Positions 26,416 through 38,400 of a stretch of 58,782 nucleotides of DNA are shown in pieces. The notes beneath the pieces are model-generated. The model saw only the letters and a list, made by a program, of their open reading frames with translations, ran no database searches and had not been told where the DNA came from. The stretch's first letter is position 1. Each line of letters starts with the position of its first letter. This DNA comes from Planctomycetaceae bacterium (lineage in GTDB: Bacteria > Planctomycetota > Planctomycetia > Pirellulales > Pirellulaceae), in NCBI GenBank assembly GCA_024638965.1, contig JAHEJI010000008.1:1-58782 (forward strand). The letters are read 5' to 3'. Position numbers and translations under genes: made by a program.

Positions 26416-29400
26416 ATGTCTAGAAATCGAGTTAAATCGGCACCCAAGCAAGGTCATCATTCTAGCCGACGTAGAACGCGAATTTTTCGGTTCAACAAAA
26501 GTTTTAAGACATTCAATTTGTTCCCTGGCGTATTAAGCCAAATGCGGGAGAGCCTACGGGTTTTGACTTCGGACGCAGCGCCCGATTCGAACGAGTCTTG
26601 GGTGTTGAGCTTTCTTTCTTCGGTCAACCGCAGGTTAACAACTCGTCGCTCGGTATCTGGCAAGTTGCAGCGAATCAAAAACTGGTCTACCAACTATGTT
26701 GACTACCAAACTTTGGAAGCTCGTAATCTCTTAGCCGGCTCGCCCGCCATGCTTGAATTCGATTTCGATTCTGCGACGGCACTCGAAGATGGAACATTTA
26801 CGCAAGCTCCAATGCTGGTCGTCATTGGAGACGTAGCTGGTACCATTCAAGATCGTACCATAACCTTTACGGCGCCTTCGGGTGTGGGGATCACGCCTAG
26901 CGACGCAACGGTGATGAGCTTTACTGTTCCGTCAGGAACATACGCGGGCGGTAACGACCCGAATAGTCGTTTTGATCTCTCAGATTCCTTCGCGATTCAA
27001 GATGATTCGTTGGTCGAAAGTGACGAACAATTTACGGTTTCATTTGATACCCTTGGCATGGCTTTCGCCTCAACCGGCGACGCCGATGGAGATTTAAGTA
27101 TTCGAGACCAAGTCGCGGTGACGATCGGGGACAATGACACCGCCAATTGGTCAATTTCACAGGCGAATACAGTCATCAATGAAGGTGATTCAGCAGTATT
27201 CACATTGGATCTTTCGGGAACGATCCAAGAATCCGAGACGGTTACAATCGACGTCGACTGGAGTTTCTTTGCTCCGACGACGCTTGCCGATTACGCAGAA
27301 ACGTTGTCGGATGCGATTACCGAGGCGGTGAATAACTACAATCCCATCGCCCCTGGCGAATCACTTGCCTGGAGCGGAACAACATTGACCTATACCGCTG
27401 GAGATGATGGCAGCGGGGGATCGGCCATGACGTCCTTGTTGATCGACATCGATACGTTCGACGATACAAACTCCAGTCAGGCCGGTCACTTGGCTAACCT
27501 GGTAGAGCCAGATGAACAGTTTGAGTTGACAATCTCCAATCCTGGCGGATCGCCGGCCTTGGTCGGCACATCCGGTGCGACAAACCTGAACACTGAAATC
27601 CAGGACGATGACTCAGCTGTCGTATCGATTTCCAGTTTCCAAGATGGTGATGAAGAATTTTCTACTGATGGCATACTCCAAGTTACGCTCAGCAATCCCA
27701 GCCAATCTGACACCGTTGTCAACTTTACCGACGGTGGGCTGACGATGGGTACGGCTATACCAGGCTTTGATTATACCGCGCTAGCGGGTAACACCCTGAA
27801 CTTTTCTGCGGGCGAGATTTCGAAAACTTTGACCATCGATCCGATTAACGACGATCTCGTTGAAGGTCCGGAAACGGTAACGCTTAGGTTGACCAGTTTT
27901 ACGGCCCGCGACCCGCAAATCACGATCGCAGCTTATCCGGACAGCACGGCATCCATCACGATTGTCGACGACGAGAAGGCAACGTGGTCACTGACTGGTA
28001 CCGAAACAGTCGCCGAAGGCGCGATAGCCAGCTACACTCTGGCGTTGGACGGAAAGCTACAAGCCGGTGAAGACGCCAAGGTGAATCTTGCGATCAGCTT
28101 TCCCGCCGCCGCTACCAGCATGGACGCGGCCGAAGCGGCCGACTTTGTTAATGCGTTGTTAGTGGATGTTGCCACATCAATCGGTTTGTACAACAGCGGT
28201 GGTAACAGCGGCACGTTTGCCCTCGAGGGCAGCACGTTGACCTATACTCATGGAGTTACCGACAGTGTGGTTGACTCGTTGACCATCGATCTGGGGATCA
28301 GCGATGACAACCCCGCAACCAACAATCTGGTCGAAGGAGCGGAAGACTACGAACTGACAATTTCAACTCCCACCAGCAGTACAGGCGCGGCAGTGCTGCT
28401 TCATGAAACCGACGTTTCTGTCACGACTACGATTACCGATGGGGACACGGCGACTTGGTCGTTAACGGGTGTAGGAACGGTCGCCGAAAGTGCAACGGCG
28501 AATTACTCGTTGGCGCTGGGCGGTGTTTTACAAGCGGGCGAAACTGCCAAGGTGGATCTCGCGATCAGCTTCCCGACTGCCGGTATCAGTATGGATGCGG
28601 CCGAAACGGCCGATTTTGTCAACGATCTTTTGGTGGATGTGGCCACGTCAATCGCGGTGTACAACAGTGGTCAAAACAGTGGTATGTTTGCTCTCGCGGG
28701 CAGCACGCTGACTTACACTCACGGCCTGACTGACGGCGTTGTTGATTCACTAAATATCGGGCTGGGGATCGGCAGCGACGATCCGGCCGCCAACAATTTG
28801 GTTGAAGGTTCAGAAGACTACACGCTAGCCGTTTCGATGCCTGGCAGTACCACTGGTTCGACCGTCGTCGTCGATGGTATGAACGAGTCCGTCACGACAA
28901 CAATTACCGATGGTGACACTGCGACTTGGTCGATCGTCGGTGGCGGTGAAGTATCGGAAGGCGGCAATACGTCGTACACAATTTCGCTTGATGGCGTATT
29001 TGCCGCTGGTGAAGATGCCTCGGTCGAAATTACTCTGACAGTTGGTGATACAACCAGTGGAGACTACGACGACTTCTTGACCGCCGTTGGTACCGCGGTT
29101 TCTGAATACGCAGCCGGAATGGGAGCCGGAACCGTCACTTTCGACGGTACGAACAAGCTTACGTTCTCGGCAGCCAGTCAGGGTGACACGATGGATAATC
29201 TCGTCATCACGTTGGGCGTAACTGATGATTCGTTGGTCGAGGGCGTTGAAGATTTTGGCATCTCAATCGCCGATACTTCCAGCGGTACTGGCGCGACTGT
29301 TGCAGTTGACGCTTCGAACCATAATGTCACGACCACGATCACCGACGACGACACTGCCACTTGGACTCTCACGGACAACAACACAGTTGCCGACACCGTC

Positions 29401-32400
29401 GGCGAGAACGCGACGGCATCTTACCTGTTGAGCCTGGAAGGAACCCTGCAAGCGGGCGAAACAGCTTCGGTCGACCTGGCAATCAGCTTCCCATCAGCCG
29501 GGGCCAGTATGGACGCTGCCGAAGGGGCCGACTTTACGAACACGTTTTTGAGCGATGTTGCTTCGGCCATCGATGCGTACAACATGGGAGGTTCAAATAG
29601 CGGCACGTTTATGCTTGTGGATAGCACGTTGACCTACACGCACGGGGAAACCGACGGTGCAGTTGATTCGCTGGCAATCGATCTGGATACCGGTACCGAT
29701 TCGATGGTCGAAGGACCGGAAGACTTCACACAAACGATCAGCTCCGCTTCGAGTACTACCGGAGCCGATATCGAGGTCAGCAGCGTCAGTTACACCACGA
29801 CGACAACGATCACCGACGCCGAATCTGCAACCTGGTCGTTAACAGATGACAACACGGTGATGAATCAAGTCAACGAAGGAGTTGCGGCTTCTTATCTGCT
29901 AAGTCTGGCGGGATTCCTGCAAGCGGGTGAAACCGCGTCGGTGAATCTGGCAATCAGTTTCCCAGCTACTGGTAGCAGCATGGACGCGGCCGAAATGGCC
30001 GACTTTGTGAATGGGGTTTTCGCAGATGTGGCCACGTCAATCGTGAGCTACAACATGGGTGAAAATAATGGCACGTTTATGCTTGTGGATAGCACGCTGA
30101 CCTACACGCACGGGGAAACCGATGGTACGGTTAATTCGCTGTCGATCAATCTCACGACCGATGACGATGCGTTGGTGGAAGGCCCGGAAGACCATGCTTT
30201 GACGATCAGCATGGGCGGGAGCACGACGGGCGCGGATGTCCTGATCAGCGCGACCGAGTTCACGACTACGACCACGATCATCGATAATGACGTGGCGACC
30301 TGGTCACTTGCGGATAACAACACGATGGCCAACGAGGTCGACGAAGGGGCGATCGCCTCTTACTTGTTGAGCCTGGCCGGAACGCTGCAAGCGGGTGAGA
30401 CGGCAACGGTTGACCTGGCGATCAGTTATCTGGCTGGCGGGGCCAGCATGGATGCTGCCGAAGCGGCCGATTTTACCAACGCGTTGTTGGCAGATGTTGC
30501 CACAGCAATCGGTGTCTACAACGGCGGTGCCAACAGCGGCTCCTATTCTCTGACCGGTAGCACGTTAACGTACACCCACGGCGCGACCGATGACACCGTC
30601 GACGATCTGCAAATCGCTCTTGGCATCAGCGAAGACAATGCGGCTACCAACAATTTGGTCGAAGGCAGCGAAGACTTCGCGCTGACAATCAGCTCGGGTA
30701 CGAGTACCACCGGAGCCAGTATCGAAGTAAGCCAGTCAGCGTTTACCACCACGACCACAATCAACGATACCGACACTGCCACTTGGGCTCTCGCAGACAA
30801 CAACATAGTGGCCGACACGGTTGCCGAAGGCACAACAGCATCCTACCTGTTGAGCCTGGAAGGAACCCTGCAAGCGGGCGAAACAGCTTCGGTCGACCTG
30901 GCAATCAGCTTCCCGTCAGCCGGGACCAGTATGGACGCTGCCGAAGGGGCCGACTTTACGAACACGTTTTTGACTGAGGTTGCCACCGCAGTCACAACCT
31001 ACAATATGGGTGGTCACAGCGGGACATTTGCCCTGGCCGGTAATACTTTGACGTACACACACGGCGCGACCGATGGCACCGTCGATGATCTGCAGATCGC
31101 TCTTGGCATTAGCGATGACAATGCCGCAACCAACAATCTTGTCGAAGGCGGCGAAGACTTCAAACTAACGATCAGCTCCGCTTCGAGTTCGACCGGAGCG
31201 AATGTTGAGGTTAGTACAGTCGCTGACACAACCACTACTACGATTACCGATAAAGACTTCGCCACATGGTCAATTACCGATTTCAATACTGTGGCCAACG
31301 AGATTAACGAAGGCGATGTGGCATCCTACCAACTGAGTCTGGACGGTTTCTTTCAAGCGGGTGAAACGGCATCAATGGACCTGGCAATCAGTTTCCCCGC
31401 CACTGGTCCCAACGGTTCCACAGCCGATTTTGTAAACTCGATGTTGGTTGATGTTGCTACGGCAATCGTGAGCTACAACATGGGAGGTAATAACGGCACG
31501 TTTGCTCTTTCGGGTAACACGTTGACCTACACGCATGGAGAGACCGACGGCACGGTGGACAACATGCAATTCAGTCTGGTGAGTAACAACGACGCTTTGG
31601 TCGAAAGTTTCGAAGACTTCACTCTGACAATCTCGGCTGGCGGCAGCTCCACCGGCGCGGATGTAAGGATCGACCCTATTGAAAACACCGTTACTACGAC
31701 AATCAACGATAACGACAATACTGACTGGTCAATTACACAATTCGCATCGCTCGTCAACGAGGGAGATTCGGCAGTTTACACGCTGACATTGGCGGGACTG
31801 ATCCAAGATGGCGAGACGGTGACCGTTGATTTTGATCGGACACTGCTCGGTATTGCGTCACTGGCCGATTTTTCAGAGACATTGTCCGAAGCGATTGCGG
31901 CCGCGGTCAGTGATTACAATACAGCCGCCGTCGATGGAGACACGCTGGCGTGGGACGGAACAACTCTGACATATACTGGCGGCAACGATGGCAACGGCGG
32001 AACCGTGATGATACCGCTGACGATAGACCTCAATACATTTGAAGACACCAACACGAGTCAACCTGATCACTTGGCAAATCTGGTAGAACCAGATGAAGAT
32101 TTTGAAGTCACGATTTCGAATCAGGGTGGATCGGTCGCATCGCAATTTACATCAACAGATCCAATTACGTTGGTGGCGACGATCCAAGACGACGATTCCG
32201 CGATCGTAACGATCACGAATATTCAAGTTGCTGAGGAAGATCCAACTGGTTTCGGAACCGATGGACTGTTTGAATTCACACTTAGCAATCCCAGTCAGAC
32301 AGATACGTTTGTTAACTTCACCGACGGCGGTCCCACCGCAGGTACCGCCGATCCAGGATTCGATTATGTGGGCATCCTAAGTTCCGGATTGAATTTCGGT

Positions 32401-35400
32401 GCCGGCGAAACATCGAAAATCTTGAGTGTCGATCCAATTGACGACCAGGTCGTCGAAGGTCCCGAAACGGTAACAATCAGGTTGACTGGATTTACTACCC
32501 GTGACCCGCAAATCACCATTGCCAGCTCACCTGACAATATGGCAACTACCGAGATTATCGACAACGATAACACGGTCCTGACCGTTGGCGATGCGATCAT
32601 AAACGAAGCTGAAGGTACCGCAACGATTTCGGTGACATTAGGCAAAGCAGTTCAAAACGGATTCACGGTGCCGTACATGTTCGGAGACGGTGCCGATTCG
32701 GCAGTTGGTGGCATAGATTACGACGACGCTGGCGGGACCGTGGCGTTTGCAGGTACGGCTGGCGAAGTTCAAATGATCACGATTCCCATCAACAACGAAG
32801 GCGACGTCGAAGTCAATGAATTGTTCACCGTAAAACTCGGTGAGGCAGTTCCAAATACCGACACGTTGCCAGCGAACTTGATTGACACGTCTGATTCTGG
32901 TTCGGTCACGATTAACAACGACGACATCGACGTGGATCTGGGAGCGGCGACAACGGCCAGCCAGGTGGAAGGCAACACCGGCACAACCGATTACACGTTT
33001 GAAGTGACCCGTACGGGACTGACGACAGGTACAACCACTGTCAACTGGGCAGTCACCGGCAGCGGTACCAATCCGGCCGATGCAGCAGACTTTGGCGGTA
33101 CCTTCCCCACAGGTACGGTGACCTTTAATCCGGGTGAAACGACTCAGACGATTACGGTCAGCGTCAGTGGCGACTCGACCGTTGAAGCCAACGAAGATTT
33201 TAAGGTAACGCTGAGCACGCCCGCGGACGACGATCCGAATACTGACACGGTAGAAATCGTGACGGCGGCGCAATCCGCGACGGTTGAAAACGAAGACAGC
33301 GCCGTCTTGACGGTGGAGGATGTTTCGGTCAACGAAGCCGCGGGCTTGGCCACGGTAACGATCTCGGTGGACCACGCCGTTCAAGGTGGATTCTCGGTTG
33401 ATTATTTGACCAGCAACGGGAGTGCGGGAAGCACGAGTGATTATGATCCCGCCGCTGGAACGTTGACCTTCTCGGGTGACGCAGGTGAAATGAAAACGTT
33501 CACGATCACGATCAACAACGAAGCGGATGTCGAATCCGATGAGACGATCAATGTCGACTTGGGAGCCATCAGCGGAACCATGCCAGCTTCGATCGCCGCA
33601 GACATTGATAACAGTGACAACGCGGTTGTCACGATTAACAACGACGACATCGACGTGGATCTGGGAGCGGCGACAACGGCCAGCCAGGTGGAAGGCAACA
33701 CCGGCACAACCGATTACACGTTTGAAGTGACCCGTACGGGACTGACGACAGGTACAACCACTGTCAACTGGGCAGTCACCGGCAGCGGTACCAATCCGGC
33801 CGATGCAGCAGACTTTGGCGGTACCTTCCCCACAGGTACGGTGACCTTTAATCCGGGTGAAACGACTCAGACGATTACGGTCAGCGTCAGTGGCGACTCG
33901 ACCGTTGAAGCCAACGAAGATTTTAAGGTAACGCTGAGCACGCCCGCGGACGACGATCCGAATACTGACACGGTAGAAATCGTGACGGCGGCGCAATCCG
34001 CGACGGTTGAAAACGAAGACAGCGCCGTCTTGACGGTGGAGGATGTTTCGGTCAACGAAGCCGCGGGCTTGGCCACGGTAACGATCTCGGTGGACCACGC
34101 CGTTCAAGGTGGATTCTCGGTTGATTATTTGACCAGCAACGGGAGTGCGGGAAGCACGAGTGATTATGATCCCGCCGCTGGAACGTTGACCTTCTCGGGT
34201 GACGCAGGTGAAATGAAAACGTTCACGATCACGATCAACAACGACATGATTGTCGAAGGAAATGAGACAATCAACGTTGACCTTGGCATCGTCAGCGGAA
34301 CCACGCCGGCCTCGATCGCTGCAGGCATTGACAACAGTGACGGCGCGGTTGTGACGGTTCTTAACGACGATTCAGCGTCGGTGAGCGTTGGAAGTCCCAC
34401 GTTTAATGAAGCCGATGGTGTGGTGACGATTGACGTGCAACTGACGGGCGATGTGCAAGACGGCTTTACTGTTGATGCTGAACTGACCGACATTACGACG
34501 GCCTCCGGTGATATCATTGCCATGTTTACTCAGCCGTTGACGTTTCTCGGCAATAATGATGAAATCCGAACAGTTACGATTGAAATTTTCGACGACACCG
34601 TTGTCGAAGCCAATGAAACTTTGAACATCTCACTGGACAACTTGAGTCCAACCACTGCATCGGCTGCCTGGATCGATTCGACAAGCGTCGGAACGGTTAC
34701 GATCGATAACAATGATATGGCATCCTTAAGTGTTGGTAGTCCGACGTTTGACGAAGCTGACGGTACCGTGACTATCGATGTGACGCTGAATGGCGATGTA
34801 CAAGATGGCTTCATTGTCGACGGAAGACTCGCGAACATAACGACCGCATCGAATGACATCTCGGCAGCCGCGTCCCAGAATTTGACCTTCCTGGGTAACG
34901 ACGCCGAAGTCCAAACGGTGACCATTGCGATTGTCAACGACAACGTTGTAGAAGCCGATGAGATTCTTGAGGTCTCGCTAGATAACCTGATTCCATCGAC
35001 CGCTTCGGCTGCATCGATCAATTTTACCAGCATCGGTACAGTGACGATCGACAACAACGACACAGCTGACGTAACGATTGCTGACCTGGTGGTTCAGGAA
35101 CCGGACACGGGTAATCCAAATGCGATCGCGACATTTACGATTTCCTTGAGTCGAATCGCTGATCAGGATATCACACTCGAAGTTGAAACCGCGGATGGAA
35201 CAGCCACCGCTGGATCTGATTACCAGAGCAACACGCAAACCGTTACTATTCTTGCCGGGCAGACGACCGGAACATTTAGTGTTGATGTATTTGGCGACAA
35301 CCTGGTTGAACTGGACGAGAGCATTCTCGTGGATCTTTCGGATCCAGCCTACAACGGGATTGGATTTAACGGCACGATGGGTGGTCCAAGCGCCGGGTCC

Positions 35401-38400
35401 GGCGTTGCACAAGTGCACATCATTGACGCCCAGGGCGTGGGAATCATTAATAACGAAGACGCCCTGGTCGAATTCAATGAGAACAGTTCGGAGCAAAATG
35501 AACTGGCGGCGACAGGCGCCGGTCCGGTTATTGTCGTTTACGGCGATTTGACCGGAACCACTGACGTCGAACGAACGATCACGATGCAAGCTGTGTCAGG
35601 AACAGCGCTTGAGGGCACCGACTTCAATTTTACCAACAGCTTTACGGTCCCCGAGGCCGATTACTCAGGGACTCTGGGGATGTTCGACCTTACAAAATAC
35701 GATCAGTTTGGTGAACTTTCCGCGAGCAGTGGTCTGCCTGCCGTGCTTGACATCGTCAATGACAACCTGATCGAGGGAGCCGAAAATACAACAATTCTGA
35801 TTCTGGGATTTGGCGTAGCACTCCAGCAGGGTGACGCGAATATGAACTCGGTCAACCAGTTCAATGCCAACCATGTGATCGGAGACAATGACACCGCGAC
35901 AATTACCATCGCCCCAATGCAAACGCTTAACGAAGAAGCTGGAACACAGAATATCGAAGTAATTTTGAATACTGATGATGGCGATGGCGGAAACGCAATT
36001 TTGGCTCCGGGAGTCTCTTTGTCAGTCGACATCGTCGATGACGGAACGGGTACTGCTGGATCGTCCAGCGATTATTCCTTCAGCGCTCAAACGATCACCT
36101 TTAACGCGGGAGATGGCGATGGCGCGACAACAACAGCCCAAATCACTGTAACATCCGACTCAACTGTTGAAGCCGATGAAACGATAGATCTCGACGTCAC
36201 AAATCTTGCGTCGACAACTGGTTCGTCTCAGGTCACGGAACTCACGGGAGATGCGGTCACGATTACGAACGATGAGATTGCAACGCTGACTGTGGTCGAT
36301 GTGACGCGAAATGAAGCCGATGGCACGGCAACGGTAACGGTCTCCGTGGACAACGCAGTTCAAGCCGGTTTCATGATTGACTACGAAACGGATGACGGAA
36401 CTGCCACTGTTTCTAGCGACTATGTTTATGCCAGCGGAACCTTTACGTTTGACGGAACTGCTGGCGAAATGAAGACATTTATCATTTCGATCATCGAGGA
36501 CGGCACGGTTGAAGGCAACGAAACGATTGACGTGTTGCTCTCGAATGTTGTCGGCGTGTCTGTGCCAGCCACTTCCTTTGACGATTCCGATATTGGTGTC
36601 GTCACGATCGAGAACAACGACACCGCGACTTTGACGGTTACAGACGTCACGATTAACGAATCCGATTTGACCGCGTTGGTAACTGTAACGGTCGACAACG
36701 AAGTACAGGGCGGATTCAGCGTTGATTTCGCCGCACTTGATGGTACGGCTAATGCAGGAATCGATTATACATCTGCTAATGCAACCTTGACTTTTGCGGG
36801 AACGGCGGGTGAAACAGAATCCTTTACCGTAGCGATAACCAACGACATGACTGTCGAAACCGACGAAACAGTTAGCATTCAGCTTTTCAATGTCGATCCG
36901 ACTGAAGCCCTCGAGTCAGCATTTGATTCGAGCGACACCGCCACGGTTACTATTAATAACGATGACTTGGCAGTGCTTTCGGTCGCCGACGTTTCAATTA
37001 CCGAACACAATAGTACGGCGACGGTTACGGTGATGTTAGACAACGGCGTGCAAAGTGGATTCAGTGTCGACTTCGCGACGTCTGACAGCACAGCCAACCA
37101 TCTGATCGATTATCTAGCCACCAGTGGAACACTAATTTTTGCGGGAATGGCTGGCGAGACTCAATCGTTTGAGGTCACCATCAAAGAAGACTCGGCCATC
37201 GAAACAAACGAGACGTTCATTGCTATTTTGTCCGACATTGTTGCATTTGAAGTTGACGAAGCCAACATTGACGGCACCGATACGGCCGTTGTCACAATTG
37301 TTGATGACGAGTCGCTGACGCAAATTGGTGAATCCGGACACCTCACAGGCATCAACCATGAATGGACAAGAGTCAGTCTCAATCGGACCTACGAAAACCC
37401 AGTCGTCATCGCCGGTCCAGCCTCCACCGTCGGTTCGAATCCATTGGTCGTTAGAGTTCGCAAAGTCCAATCAAACAGCTTTGAGATTCGCATTGACGAA
37501 TGGGACTACCAGGACGAATTCCACGCCAATGAAAGCGTCGACTACATGGTAATCGAAGCAGGTACGCATCTGCTGGGCGATGGTACCGTAATCACTGCCG
37601 GCAATCAATTCATCGACACGAGTTGGACGCACGTCGATTCTGGCAACGAAGGAGGCATCGTATTGACAACCGTTGTTACTGACAACGACGACGCAAGTAT
37701 AACAACTCGGGTCCGCAACCTCGGATCAAGCTTTTCAGTGCAGTTGCAGGAAGAACAAGCGGCTGATGGCGTGCACGGATATGAAAAAGTCAGTTGGATT
37801 CAATTCGGGTCCGGAGCGGGTAACTTAAATGGTTTGCAGTATATTGCCAGCGAAACTTCAACCGTCGTTTCCCATGACGAATATGCCATCGAGTTTGGAG
37901 ACGATTTTGGTGCCGCCCCTGTTTTCCTGGCCGGAATGCAAACGACTTTAGGACCTGATCCTGCAACAGTCCGACGGACGACGATCAGTGGTACCGAGGC
38001 CGTAGTATTCCTCGAAGAAGAACAGTCAGCCGATACCGAGGTTTTCCACTTGGCTGAAAACGTCGGTTTCCTCGCGATCTCGTCCGGCGTCATTGAGGCT
38101 GTGACGGCCAATGAAGGAAAAGTTGGCGAAACGGGCGTCGTGAGTCTTGGGCATACTTGGGCTCAAGTCAATTTCTCACAACCTTATGAGAATCCGGTCG
38201 TCATCATGGGTTCTCTTTCTACAGTCGGTCACCAGGGAGCAACTCCTCGTGTCCGCAATGTAACGGCAACAGGATTTGAAGTCCGCGTACAGGAATGGGA
38301 CTATCTGGACGGCTTACACGCCGCTGAGTCCGTTGGCTATATGGTGATGGAAGCTGGACTTCATATTTTGGAGGACGGCACAACGATCACGGTCGGAACG

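Larger units (their letters stand above)
27979..31722 (+). repeat. Array of eight repeats of about 155 residues
   Basis: Eight in-frame copies with period about 434-484 bases, starting near 27979, 28447, 28918, 29356, 29828, 30297, 30775 and 31259. Each begins with a strand like ATWSLTDNNTV and contains SYLLSLEGTLQAGETASVDL (or a variant) and STLTYTHG. The third copy is shorter. Copies 4 and 7 share a nearly identical 130-base stretch, a sign of gene conversion or recent duplication. Confidence 0.85.

Noticed and set aside
32638..34107. 489-codon open frame on the minus strand inside the giant gene
   Set aside because: It lies antisense to the Calx-beta repeats and its own repetition simply mirrors the 617-base duplication. 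Codon bias of the plus-strand repeats keeps the antisense frame open.
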